Source: Cohaesibacter haloalkalitolerans (GTDB taxonomy: Bacteria > Pseudomonadota > Alphaproteobacteria > Rhizobiales > Cohaesibacteraceae). Taken from it: DNA of 64,000 nucleotides. The first letter of the stretch is position 1. Every line of letters starts with the position of its first letter. This document shows positions 54,464 to 63,013 of this stretch, in pieces. The notes under the pieces are model-generated. The model ran no database searches, was not told where the DNA came from, and saw only the letters and a list, made by a program, of their open reading frames with translations. Position numbers and translations under genes: made by a program. Location of the stretch: positions 248,001 to 312,000 of the forward strand of contig NZ_QNUM01000002.1 of NCBI RefSeq assembly GCF_003574655.1. The letters are read 5' to 3'.

Positions 54464-56671
54464 ATGGAACGCAAATCTGCTCACAAAGGACACCGTTCTG
54501 CCGACGCGACGTCGCCAGAAGGGTCCGAAAATGCGCGCCGCGACGGCGCCCATCGCAACAATTTCGCATCGACCTCCGACAAGAGCGGCGGCATGCGCAA
54601 AAATGCCTCTAACAAATTTTCCGGTAAACCGGATGGCAAATTTTCCGGCAAACCGGGCGGCAAATTCTCGGGTAAACCGGGCGGCAAGTCCTTCGGGAAG
54701 CCCGGCGGGAAATTCTCCGGCAAGCCCGGTGGCAAATTCGCAGGCAAGAAGAGCTTTGACAAGCGGGATGATGACCGGAATGCCGGTTGGTCACCGAGTA
54801 TCGACGCGCGCCGCGAAACAGCCGAAGAGCGCAACATGCGCGGTATCAGCGACCGTCCGGACCGGGACGGCCAGAATGACCGCAGCAACAGCCGCTATGA
54901 CAGTCGCCCCGACAGCCGTCCAAAACGGGAAGGTGGCGCCGGCTTCAACAAGGACCGGAGTTTCAACAAGGATCGGGGCTTCAACAAGGATCGCAGCTTC
55001 GACAAGGGGCGCCGTTTTGGCGGAGGCTCCGGTGCAGGCACCGGCAAGAGCTTTGCTTCGGCACCCCGGATGAACAGCCAGCGCTTCCAGAAGCCTGCCG
55101 ACGACAAGCCGAAAGGTCCGGCCTACACTCCACCGACCCGCGCGCTGGAAGAAGGCGAGCGCATTGCCAAGATCATGGCACGCGCCGGACTTTGCTCGCG
55201 CCGCGATGCGGAAACCTGGATCAAAGAAGGCCGCGTAACGGTCAATGGCAAGGTGCTGGAGACACCGGCTGTTAACATTCACACCAACGACAAGGTTCTG
55301 GTCGATGGCGCACCGCTGCCGGTGCGTGAGCGCACCCGTCTGTGGCTCTATCACAAGCCGCGCGGTCTGGTGACCACCACGTCCGATCCGGAAGGCCGAC
55401 CAACGGTTTTTGAAAAGCTGCCGCAGGGTCTGCCGCGCGTGATCACCGTGGGACGTCTCGACATCAACACCGAAGGCCTGCTGCTGCTGACCAACGACGG
55501 CGGTCTGGCGCGGATTCTGGAACTGCCGACCACCGGCTGGCTGCGCCGCTATCGCGTGCGGGCCTATGGCAGGGTCACGCAGGCTCAGCTCGACAGTCTG
55601 GCTGATGGCATTGCGCTCGAAGGCGTGCTCTATGGCTCGATCGATGCCCAGTTGGAACGCGAGGTCGGCGACAACGTCTGGATCACGGTTGCCCTGCGCG
55701 AAGGCAAGAACCGCGAGGTCAAGAAGGTTCTGGGCCATCTCGGCCTTGATGTGAACCGTCTGATCCGCGTGTCCTATGGTCCGTTCCAGTTGCTGGATCT
55801 GGATGAAGGCAAGGTGCAGGAAGTCAAGGGCCGCGTGCTGCGCGACCAGCTTGGCGAACGCCTCGTTGAGGAAGCCGGTGCCGATTTCGACGCCCCGATC
55901 CTCACCGAACTGCCCAAGGAAGAGCCAAAGCAGGACAAGAAGGACGATCGCAAGAAATCCGGCGGTGCCAAGGGCGGCTATCTGTCGGCCAAGGAAGGCG
56001 CCCGCGTCATGTCCGAACAGAAGGGCGGCAAGAAGCGCTTCGAGGACAGTGACCGGGATCGCGGTGACAGGGATCGCGGTGACAGAAGTCGCGGCGACAG
56101 AGACCGTAGTGATCGGAATCGTGGCGACAGGAATCGCGATGATCGGCGAGATCGCGGCGACCGCAGGGATCGTCGCGATGGTGATGATCGCGGTGCTGAT
56201 CGTGAAAAAGTCAGCTACAATGCCGTGCCTTACGCCGAACGCAAGAAGTTCGACCCGGCGGCTCCACGACGCACCAACTTCGTCTATCGCGAAGAAGGCG
56301 CCGATGGCAAGAAATCCGAAGGGCGCAGCGCCCGCAAGGTAGGCGGCCGTCCACACAAGGCCGATCTGATGGATCCGAATGCCCGCATCGTCAAGAAGGG
56401 TGGCTATTCCGGCGCAAGTAAGTTTGGCGCTGGCAAGTCCGGTTCTGGCAAACCCGGTGGCAGCAAGTTCGGCGCATCAGGCGCTCGTTCCGACGCTCGC
56501 CCAGAAGGACGCTCCGAAGGGCGCTCCGGTGGCCGTCCCTCTGGCAAGTTTGGGGACCGTCCGGCTGGCAAGTTTGGCGACCGTCCGTCCGGACGCAGCG
56601 GTGGCGGAGATCGTCCCGGCGGGTTCCGTGGCGGCAAACCGCGCGGCGGCTCGGATCGCGGTTCGCGCTGA
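54464..56671 (+). CDS. Pseudouridine synthase (RluB/RsuA type), repeat-rich ends
   Basis: 735 residues, three times the usual ~240-290. The enzyme core lies at about residues 230-470: an S4 RNA-binding domain (ERIAKIMARAGLCSRRDAETWI) and the catalytic domain with GRLDINTEGLLLLTNDG, whose Asp is the nucleophile. It should isomerise a uridine in 23S rRNA. The N-terminal ~225 residues are disordered and basic, including five to six KFSGKPGG repeats and FNKDRSF-type repeats. The C-terminal ~260 are rich in DRDRGDR, then Gly/Ser/Arg/Lys. These tails are probably RNA-interacting. ATG at 54464 has AAAGG ahead. Confidence 0.9.
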   Translation: MERKSAHKGHRSADATSPEGSENARRDGAHRNNFASTSDKSGGMRKNASNKFSGKPDGKFSGKPGGKFSGKPGGKSFGKPGGKFSGKPGGKFAGKKSFDKRDDDRNAGWSPSIDARRETAEERNMRGISDRPDRDGQNDRSNSRYDSRPDSRPKREGGAGFNKDRSFNKDRGFNKDRSFDKGRRFGGGSGAGTGKSFASAPRMNSQRFQKPADDKPKGPAYTPPTRALEEGERIAKIMARAGLCSRRDAETWIKEGRVTVNGKVLETPAVNIHTNDKVLVDGAPLPVRERTRLWLYHKPRGLVTTTSDPEGRPTVFEKLPQGLPRVITVGRLDINTEGLLLLTNDGGLARILELPTTGWLRRYRVRAYGRVTQAQLDSLADGIALEGVLYGSIDAQLEREVGDNVWITVALREGKNREVKKVLGHLGLDVNRLIRVSYGPFQLLDLDEGKVQEVKGRVLRDQLGERLVEEAGADFDAPILTELPKEEPKQDKKDDRKKSGGAKGGYLSAKEGARVMSEQKGGKKRFEDSDRDRGDRDRGDRSRGDRDRSDRNRGDRNRDDRRDRGDRRDRRDGDDRGADREKVSYNAVPYAERKKFDPAAPRRTNFVYREEGADGKKSEGRSARKVGGRPHKADLMDPNARIVKKGGYSGASKFGAGKSGSGKPGGSKFGASGARSDARPEGRSEGRSGGRPSGKFGDRPAGKFGDRPSGRSGGGDRPGGFRGGKPRGGSDRGSR
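54614..54748 (+). repeat. 24-bp tandem repeats coding KFSGKPGG
   Basis: Five to six imperfect 24-bp units within the pseudouridine synthase gene, each encoding KFSGKPGG or a close variant (KSFGKPGG, KFSGKPDG). Third-position differences show the copies have diverged. Unit length is a multiple of three. Confidence 0.85.
56043..56205 (+). repeat. Degenerate Asp-Arg-Gly coding repeat
   Basis: About 160 bases encoding DRDRGD-type units (Asp, Arg, Ser, Asn, Gly), built from short GATCGCGGTGACAG-like DNA units with many variants. It gives the C-terminal tail of the pseudouridine synthase strong mixed charge. Confidence 0.75.
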
Positions 56672-56804
56672 CGAGGCGGGCCTGATGCCCCCTTCAATAC
56701 TCTCGGAGTGAGGACAGTTCCTGCCCTCCTCTTTTGATGGCATCGCCGCCTTGTCTTGGCGGTGCCTCACCGCACATCATCCAAGCCCAACCCAGGATCC
56801 GATC

Positions 56805-57365
56805 ATGCGCATCGTAGGTGGACGCTCCAAAGGCAAACAGCTCGCCAGCCCGAAAAGTCAGGATATCCGACCGACAACCGACCGGGTGCGGGAAACGCTC
56901 TTCAACATCCTCGCCCACAGCTATGACAATGTCGTTGTCGATGCACGGGTGCTGGATCTGTTTGCAGGGACCGGGGCGCTGGGCTGTGAGGCCCTGTCAC
57001 GCGGGGCCAAGGCGGCGCTGTTTGTCGAGGATGGCGTCGAAGGGCGCGGGCTGATCCGTACCAACATGGAAACCCTCGGTCTTAATGGTGTCGCCAAGAT
57101 CTTCCGACGCGACGCCACCAAGCTTGGGGATGTGGGCACGATGGAGCCCTTTACGCTGGTGTTCATGGACCCGCCCTACAACAAGGGGCTTGGTGAACAG
57201 GCTCTGGCCAGCGCCGACAGGGGCGGATGGCTGGTGCCCGGCGCCCTGATCGTCTGGGAAGAAGATGCCAAGGCCGAGCTGTCGATCCCGGAGGGTTTCG
57301 AACAGCTCGAAGACCGCAGCTACGGTGACACCAGACTGACGTTTCTCAGCTACAAGCCACAATAA
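56805..57365 (+). CDS. rsmD: 16S rRNA (guanine-966-N2)-methyltransferase
   Basis: SAM-dependent methyltransferase modifying G966 of 16S rRNA. 186 residues with MRIVGGRSKGKQLASPKSQDIRPTTDRVRETLFNIL, motif I VLDLFAGTGALGCEALSRGAK and the catalytic FMDPPYNKGL. The ATG at 56805 is the family start with CAGGA ahead; an in-frame ATG at 56751 is rejected. It follows the pseudouridine synthase by 133 bases on the same strand. Confidence 0.95.
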   Translation: MRIVGGRSKGKQLASPKSQDIRPTTDRVRETLFNILAHSYDNVVVDARVLDLFAGTGALGCEALSRGAKAALFVEDGVEGRGLIRTNMETLGLNGVAKIFRRDATKLGDVGTMEPFTLVFMDPPYNKGLGEQALASADRGGWLVPGALIVWEEDAKAELSIPEGFEQLEDRSYGDTRLTFLSYKPQ

Positions 57366-57461
57366 ATCTCAACTTCGGTTTCGGGCCATGTTGCGCTCAG
57401 ACAGCGGACGGCACTCTTCCCTGCCAGCCTGTCTGACATTTTGGGGTTCTATCTGGGGCCT

Positions 57462-57851
57462 TTAGGCGAGGACCCACAGGACAACCGCCGTGGCAACAAG
57501 ACACCATGTCAACAGCACGGCGACGAGGCCGGCCCGGCTCATTGGCCGCAAGGTGAGCGCTTCGGCCTTCGCCCGGCAACGCACCAACACGTCGGGCGGC
57601 AACAGTTTCAGGACAAGCCAGATACCCAATGGCACGATCAACAGGTCGTCGAGCCAACCAAGCACAGGGATGAAATCTGGGATAAGGTCGATTGGCGAAA
57701 GCGCGTAGGCGGCAACAGCCGCCGCCAACACCTTCGCCCGCAATGGCGTCATAGGATCACGAGCGGCGATCCATACAGTCAGCGTATCCCGCTTCATCAA
57801 CCCGGCCCATTTCGCAACCGTAGACCTGATTGCTTCAAAAAAATGTGTCAT
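57462..57851 (-). CDS. YkvA family (DUF1232) membrane protein
   Basis: 129 residues. The DUF1232 signature [30 protein letters not shown] is complete at ~48-78, followed by a membrane helix ([21 protein letters not shown]) at the C-terminus. The family is widespread and uncharacterised. It is convergent with rsmD. No clear ribosome binding site is seen before the ATG. Confidence 0.88.
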   Translation of the reverse strand: MTHFFEAIRSTVAKWAGLMKRDTLTVWIAARDPMTPLRAKVLAAAVAAYALSPIDLIPDFIPVLGWLDDLLIVPLGIWLVLKLLPPDVLVRCRAKAEALTLRPMSRAGLVAVLLTWCLVATAVVLWVLA

Positions 57852-58292
57852 GCCGCGCGCCCGGCTTGTTCCTCAAACACCTCAGCCAGCTCCATCTCCC
57901 AAGCATACACGCCTGATAATACCCCAAGGTCCACCCGTCTCGTGAGTTTGCACCATTTTTTTGTCCATAGATGAGGAATACCAACTTAATTACCTGTTTT
58001 TTAATTACTTTCTCCATAGTTAGAGCAACCAACAAAGGGCATTGTTCATCAACAGGTGCTCGCCGTGCGAGGAACGCCAACACCGGCTGTCACGAGGTAC
58101 CCCCCCCCCCCCGGTGTCCATGACGAACCGAGCCAGAGCAGGCAGTGCCTTTATCAATCAGATGTCCGGTTTGTTGGATGTGGTGAAGCATTCTCGTCCT
58201 GCCTCCCGACACGTCTGCTGAAAGAACGAAGGAGTGACCCGCCTTCGCTCGATGGATCAACTGAATAAAACAATAATAAGTGAGTAGGTGTC
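57852..58292. other. Intergenic region with a 13-C tract
   Basis: 441 bases between the divergent YkvA and chemotaxis receptor genes. The section 57940-58030 is AT-rich and may carry promoters. A run of 13 C lies at 58100-58112. No ORF is supported. Confidence 0.5.
58100..58112. repeat. 13-C homopolymer tract
   Basis: Thirteen consecutive C, 181 bases before the ATG of the chemotaxis receptor gene. Such tracts are prone to slippage and act as phase-variation switches in some bacteria when within a gene or promoter. Here it is in neither with certainty. Confidence 0.85.
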
Positions 58293-59750
58293 ATGATCAA
58301 CCTCAATAGCATCAGAGCGCAATTTCTGAAATTCATCGTAGGGCTTCTGTGGCTGAATGTCGGATTGGCTGCTGTCTTTACCGTCTCCCTGACCAGCAGT
58401 AGCAGCTGGATCGCAGTGGCGGTTGCGCTGGTCGGAGCCAGCGTTACGACGCTTTCGGCGCTCAAGAGCCGAGCCTCCCTGATGACACAGGATCTCAGCG
58501 CCGTGGCCCTTGCGTCTCAGGTCGCCCTGATTGTCTATATCTTCTCTGAACATCCCTACCAGATCGACTGGCACATGTATTTCTTTGCCACGCTGGCGGT
58601 TCTGGCTGGCTGGTGCAACTGGCGCACAATCGTGATTGGCGCGGCTGTGATGGCCGTCCATCATCTGGTGCTCAACTTCGCCTATCCGATGGCCGTGTTC
58701 CCGGATGGTGCCGACATGATCCGGGTTCTGATGCATGCTGCAGGGCTGATCCTGCAGGCCGGGGTTCTCATCTGGCTGACGGCAACGCTGGAAAAGGCCA
58801 TCTCCGCCGCCAACGAGGCAATCGATGAGGTCAATGTCGCTCACAACAAAGCGACCACGCTGGCTGAGGAACAGGAACAGATCCAGGAACGGGCAAAGGC
58901 CCGCGCTGGCTCGATTGACAAATTGATCGATCAGTTCCAGTCGAGCATCAGCGACATGCTTGATCGTGTTGGTCAGCACAGCAACAGCCTTGAAACCATT
59001 GCAAAGGCCCTGTTCGACAAGACCGAGAGCACCCTTTCGCAGTCCCGTGAAGTGGCAACCGCCTCCACCCACGCGACGACCAATGTGGAAACAGTCGCCT
59101 CTTCGGCAGAAGAGCTTGCCTCTTCCGTCGACCAGATCTCCAACCAGATCGGCGCAGCCCAGCGCGTTGTACTGGACACCTCCCGGGCGGCCCAGAACAC
59201 CAACGAGAAAGTGGCAAGCCTTGACAGCTCGGCCCAGCGTATCGGGCAGGTTCTGACCCTGATCCGCGACATTGCCGAGCAGACCAACCTGCTGGCGCTC
59301 AACGCCACGATCGAAGCCGCCCGCGCAGGCGAAGCAGGCAAAGGCTTTGCGGTTGTGGCCGCCGAAGTCAAGGAGCTGGCCAACCAGACCTCCAAGGCGA
59401 CCGAGGAAATATCCGCCCAGATCAGCGACATCCAGCTGGCAACCAAGGACGCTGTACAGGCCATTGAGGCGATTGCTGCTTCGATGCAGAATGTCAACAG
59501 CTTCACCAGCTCGATCGCCGATGCGGTGTCGCAGCAGGGAGAGGCAACGCTTGAAATCAGCTCAAGCATCCAGAAGGCGGCCCATGGCACGACCGCCGTT
59601 GACGCCAACATCGACGAAGTCACAGCCTCGGTGTCCGAAACCTCCGAAAGCGCCCGCGAAGTGCTCAAGGGGTCCCACTCCGTGGCAGAGGAAACCCAGC
59701 GTATCCGCAATCAGATCGCAAGCTTCCTGTCATCGGTCAGGGCAGCCTGA
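58293..59750 (+). CDS. Methyl-accepting chemotaxis protein, six-helix sensor
   Basis: 485 residues. The first ~190 form about six membrane helices with almost no periplasmic domain ([21 protein letters not shown] to [15 protein letters not shown]), so the signal is probably sensed in or at the membrane. The rest is a cytoplasmic coiled coil ending in a signalling domain with the hairpin tip [28 protein letters not shown], which couples to CheA/CheW. No HAMP domain is obvious. A terminator follows. Six-helix receptors without ligand domain are a recognised but poorly understood class. The upstream 13-C tract is notable. Confidence 0.92.
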   Translation: MINLNSIRAQFLKFIVGLLWLNVGLAAVFTVSLTSSSSWIAVAVALVGASVTTLSALKSRASLMTQDLSAVALASQVALIVYIFSEHPYQIDWHMYFFATLAVLAGWCNWRTIVIGAAVMAVHHLVLNFAYPMAVFPDGADMIRVLMHAAGLILQAGVLIWLTATLEKAISAANEAIDEVNVAHNKATTLAEEQEQIQERAKARAGSIDKLIDQFQSSISDMLDRVGQHSNSLETIAKALFDKTESTLSQSREVATASTHATTNVETVASSAEELASSVDQISNQIGAAQRVVLDTSRAAQNTNEKVASLDSSAQRIGQVLTLIRDIAEQTNLLALNATIEAARAGEAGKGFAVVAAEVKELANQTSKATEEISAQISDIQLATKDAVQAIEAIAASMQNVNSFTSSIADAVSQQGEATLEISSSIQKAAHGTTAVDANIDEVTASVSETSESAREVLKGSHSVAEETQRIRNQIASFLSSVRAA

Positions 59751-59774
59751 ACCGTTTCAACATTGCATCTTGAT

Positions 59775-59803
59775 AAGGGGAGCTTCGGCTCCCCTTGTTG
59801 TTT
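59775..59803 (+). terminator. Terminator of the chemotaxis receptor gene
   Basis: AAGGGGAGC (59775-59783) pairs with GCTCCCCTT (59788-59796) around a stable TTCG loop, followed by GTTGTTT. It lies 25 bases after the stop. Confidence 0.88.
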
Positions 59804-60069
59804 CAGCGGCCAGCCAGCCCCCTCCCTCGGCAAACTGCCCCTTTATCCTGCCCGTCTATCCAGTTCTCCGGCAACGCTCAGGGCACCATGCGCAGATCAT
59901 CGCTTCGCCGCGGCCGAGGTTGACGGGAAACTGGATAGTTTTGTCGTTTGCCGAATAAACACTTGAATTTATAACGATTGAAATGGATAATTATCACCAT
60001 TCTTAAATTGCGCGATTGTTCGGTTTTCTCCGAATTCTGTCGCTCCCTCCCCCGTTTGAAAGCTGCCCC

Positions 60070-60975
60070 ATGAGACTTTCCGGTCCCTTCTACGCAATGC
60101 TTGCCGTCACGATTTTTGCCGCTCAGGACACCATTACAAAGGTCATCGGCTCAAGCTACTCCCCGGTCCAGATTACCATGGTCCGCTATTGGGCGTTTGC
60201 GCTGTTTGCCATTGTCTGGGCGCTGAGATCGAAGAAGGGATTCCGACAGGCGATCCATACCAATCATCTCTGGCTGCAGATCGCCCGCAGCTTTCTGCTG
60301 GTCGGCCAGATCATCATCTCCATCCTCAGCTTCGCCTATGTGGGCCTTGCCATGAGTCAGGCGATCTTTGCGGCCAGTCCACTGGTTGTTGCGGTGCTCT
60401 CGGTGCCGCTGCTGGGCGAAACGGTTGGCTGGCGGCGCTGGTTGGCAATCGTTATCGGCATGAGCGGCATGATGCTGATCATCAACCCGTTCGGGCAGGA
60501 ATTGTCACCGTGGCTTGTCATGCCGGTTCTCTGCACCCTGACGCTGGGCTTCTACAACATCATGACCCGCATCGCGGGGCGGCACGATTCGGCATTCGTC
60601 AGCTTCTTCTATACCGGCGTTATCGGCCTGATCGTGACCAGCGTCGTCGGTCCCTTCTTCTGGGCACCGATCACTCCGGTCGACTGGCTGTGGCTCGGCG
60701 CGCTCTGTGTGACCAGCGTGAGCGGCCACTATTTCCTCATCAAGGCGCTGGCCCTGACCGAAGCCGTGACCGTGCAGACCATCACCTATTTCCAGTTGGT
60801 CTATGAACTGCTCATTGGCTACTTCATCTTCACCGAAGACGTGACCATGGTCATGCTGCTCGGCTGCGTCATTGTCGTGGCTGCCGGAGCCTTCACCATC
60901 TGGCGCGAGCATGCTGTCAAACGTGCCAACCTGAAGGCGTTGAAAGCAGCGGAAGCCGCTGCCCAGCCGCTCTGA
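60070..60975 (+). CDS. EamA/DMT-family transporter
   Basis: 301 residues, ten membrane helices in two EamA repeats, helix 1 starting at GPFYAMLAVTIFAAQDTITKVIG. The second repeat begins near PWLVMPVLCTLTLGFYNIMTRIAG. The ATG at 60070 gives the usual short lead; an ATG at 60016 would add 18 residues. A likely exporter of a small metabolite; substrate not inferred. Third DMT protein in the window. The 318 bases before it (59751-60069) hold the previous gene's terminator and no gene. Confidence 0.87.
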   Translation: MRLSGPFYAMLAVTIFAAQDTITKVIGSSYSPVQITMVRYWAFALFAIVWALRSKKGFRQAIHTNHLWLQIARSFLLVGQIIISILSFAYVGLAMSQAIFAASPLVVAVLSVPLLGETVGWRRWLAIVIGMSGMMLIINPFGQELSPWLVMPVLCTLTLGFYNIMTRIAGRHDSAFVSFFYTGVIGLIVTSVVGPFFWAPITPVDWLWLGALCVTSVSGHYFLIKALALTEAVTVQTITYFQLVYELLIGYFIFTEDVTMVMLLGCVIVVAAGAFTIWREHAVKRANLKALKAAEAAAQPL

Positions 60976-61102
60976 CAAGTGAGGGCTATCACGCTGGAAA
61001 CATTATAATTTCAGCATTCTGCGTACTGGTTTGACCACATCTACTGCCTAAGTATATACCCGAAGCCATTAAATCGGGGAAATGATTGATCCCTGTCAAA
61101 GA

Positions 61103-61121
61103 AGCCGGGTAAAGCCCGGCT
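61103..61121 (+). terminator. Hairpin after the DMT gene, possible terminator
   Basis: AGCCGGG (61103-61109) pairs with CCCGGCT (61115-61121) around TAAAG. Only a weak T-tract (AGTTT) follows, and it is 128 bases from the stop, so termination is uncertain. Confidence 0.4.
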
Positions 61122-61250
61122 GCATAGTTTCAGGCAAGGGATATTGCTCCGGTCTTTTCACGCCAGTGGCAAGGCCGGAAATAATGCGAGCAATATACAC
61201 ATGGTGCACAGCAAAAGTCGCTTGTGCTCCGGCATATAGAGGAGCCAAAC

Positions 61251-62087
61251 ATGGCCATTAAAGACGTTGTCTGCATTTTGGACATTGAAACGGATCTTAC
61301 GACAGCCACGGTACAGATCGCCAACGAACTGGCCTCCCAGATGGGTGCCCATCTGACAGGTGTCGCGCCGCTGATCGAACCGATTGTTCCGGCACTCATG
61401 GTGCAACCCGTTCCAGATCAGTTTATTACCGACGCCAGAAACAGGGCCAAGGATAAGGCGGAATCTGCGATCGAGCGCTTTGCCGAATATGCCGAAGTCA
61501 ACGGCACCCCGTTTGAAACCCGCATTCTGGACATCATGCCCGGCGGCCTTGACACGCTGCTCAACCATGCTCGCATGTGCGATCTGATCGTCATCGGGCA
61601 GGACCATCCGGACCGTCCCGAACCGCTGAGGGCAGACCTCATCGAAGCAGCCCTGTTCGATTCCGGCCGCCCCATCCTGCTGGTGCCCTATGTCGGAGTG
61701 GAAGCCTTCTCGGCCAAGAAGATTCTGGTCGCCTGGGACGGGTCGAAAACCTCGGCACATGCCGTCTATGCCGCCATGTCGATCCTTGAAAAGGCCGACG
61801 AGGTGCAAGTGGTGATGGTCGACGCCGAAAAGCTGCATCTGCCGGGTGATCCGGGTGCTGATCTTGCGGTCTATCTCTCCCGCCATGGTGTCAACGTGAC
61901 CGTCCAGAAGATCCCCTCCACCGAGGGCGGGGCGTCCGATGCGCTCGTCAGGCACATTGAAGCCAACGGCAACGATCTGGTTGTCATGGGTGGCTATGGC
62001 CACAGCCGCGTCAGAGAGTTCATCCTTGGTGGTGTAACGCGCGACATGCTCGATACCATGCCGGTTCCGTGCTTGATGGCCCATTGA
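61251..62087 (+). CDS. Universal stress protein (UspA family)
   Basis: 278 residues. The C-terminal half is a typical Usp domain: ILVAWDGSKTSAHAVYAAMSIL and the nucleotide-binding GGYGHSRVREFILGGVTRDML near the end. The N-terminal half (MAIKDVVCILDIETDLTTATVQIA) looks like a second, diverged Usp domain lacking the glycine motif, so this is a tandem-domain member. Usp proteins bind ATP and respond to stress and starvation. GAGGAGCC precedes the ATG at 61251. A bidirectional terminator follows. Confidence 0.9.
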   Translation: MAIKDVVCILDIETDLTTATVQIANELASQMGAHLTGVAPLIEPIVPALMVQPVPDQFITDARNRAKDKAESAIERFAEYAEVNGTPFETRILDIMPGGLDTLLNHARMCDLIVIGQDHPDRPEPLRADLIEAALFDSGRPILLVPYVGVEAFSAKKILVAWDGSKTSAHAVYAAMSILEKADEVQVVMVDAEKLHLPGDPGADLAVYLSRHGVNVTVQKIPSTEGGASDALVRHIEANGNDLVVMGGYGHSRVREFILGGVTRDMLDTMPVPCLMAH

Positions 62088-62120
62088 TGATCGCCTGATC
62101 GACCGTTCACGACAGACAAC

Positions 62121-62154
62121 AAAAAACCCGGAGTCCTCTGGACTACCGGGTTTT
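62121..62154. terminator. Bidirectional terminator
   Basis: AAAACCCGG (62123-62131) pairs with CCGGGTTTT (62146-62154), with an inner AGTCC/GGACT stem and a TCT loop. T-runs exist on both strands, so it can end both the usp transcript and the convergent minus-strand gene at 62186. Confidence 0.88.
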
Positions 62155-62185
62155 GCATACCATGATGGTTACCTGACCTGTACGA

Positions 62186-62539
62186 TCACTTGAAGAAGAT
62201 CGCCCAACTCAAGACCAACTGGATGAGGGCGAAAATGGGCAGCCACGTATGGCGCAGCTGTTCAACCGACATCAGCTGCTTGATTTCGTCCTGTTTTTTC
62301 AAACGCCGTTCAACACGCTCAAGCCTGTTTTCGACGGAGAGACTCTTGAGATGGATATCCTCGATGGGGGCAACCTGGTGAAGCAGCATGTTCACCTGCT
62401 CCTTGAGGTCTCCCATCTGTTTGGCAACCATTTTGGCGTCAGAGGAGTGTCCATAATCTGCCGCCCGGATCTTGTTGCCAAGGCTATTGATATCCGCCCT
62501 GATCCTTCGAATCTCCAGATTGAATTCTTCTGGTTCCAC
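62186..62539 (-). CDS. Hypothetical coiled-coil, tail-anchored membrane protein
   Basis: 117 residues. An acidic lead, then heptad-like coiled coil (IRRIRADINSLGNKIRA to VENRLERVERRLKKQDEIKQL) and a C-terminal membrane helix LPIFALIQLVLSWAIFF with the terminal Lys, giving a tail-anchored cytoplasmic protein. No family recognised. It has its own upstream AT-rich region and shares the terminator at 62121 with usp. Confidence 0.65.
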   Translation of the reverse strand: MEPEEFNLEIRRIRADINSLGNKIRAADYGHSSDAKMVAKQMGDLKEQVNMLLHQVAPIEDIHLKSLSVENRLERVERRLKKQDEIKQLMSVEQLRHTWLPIFALIQLVLSWAIFFK

Positions 62540-63013
62540 TGTTGGCCTCCCAGCAGCAATTCCACGAGTTTTCTCCAGACTATCAGCAATGGTTTAAATT
62601 TTTGTTCATATGCTTCAACTCGTTGCCGCAGCAATCAAGTTGACGATCCAGCAATCAGACCGCCAATTCAAGCCAATTACATAAATTTTTATTCAAATAT
62701 TGTTATTTTCTTTTATGAACAAGTGCACTTCTATTTACAAACACACCCATATTGATATCAATACTGACCAATCCATCCAATTGACCATTATGAAATGATT
62801 AACCCTGTTCGGAAATAGATCGAAACAGTAAACAACTTTTCGGTTCAGCAGCCGATACGTCTCATGCATGAAAAGGCACGTTATACTTCTGGACGAATTG
62901 GAACGAAAACCTTTGAGAATCGAAGCACTTTGACAGAAACTATTGCCAGATCTGTCTTTTCAGCACCCGGCCGATGAAGCCGGGTCCACTCAGACCGAGG
63001 CTCTGATTTCGAT
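62540..63013. other. AT-rich intergenic region, no gene seen
   Basis: 474 bases between divergent genes. From 62640 to 62860 GC is much lower than in the flanks. No inverted repeats of note and no convincing ORF. The right end carries GAGG before the start at 63014. Confidence 0.45.

Noticed and set aside
54791..56356. A 521-codon minus-strand frame with Ala/Val/Ile-rich repeats
   Set aside because: Mirror image of the repeat-rich pseudouridine synthase gene. The Thr/Ile/Ala repeats are the complement of the DRDRG coding repeats.
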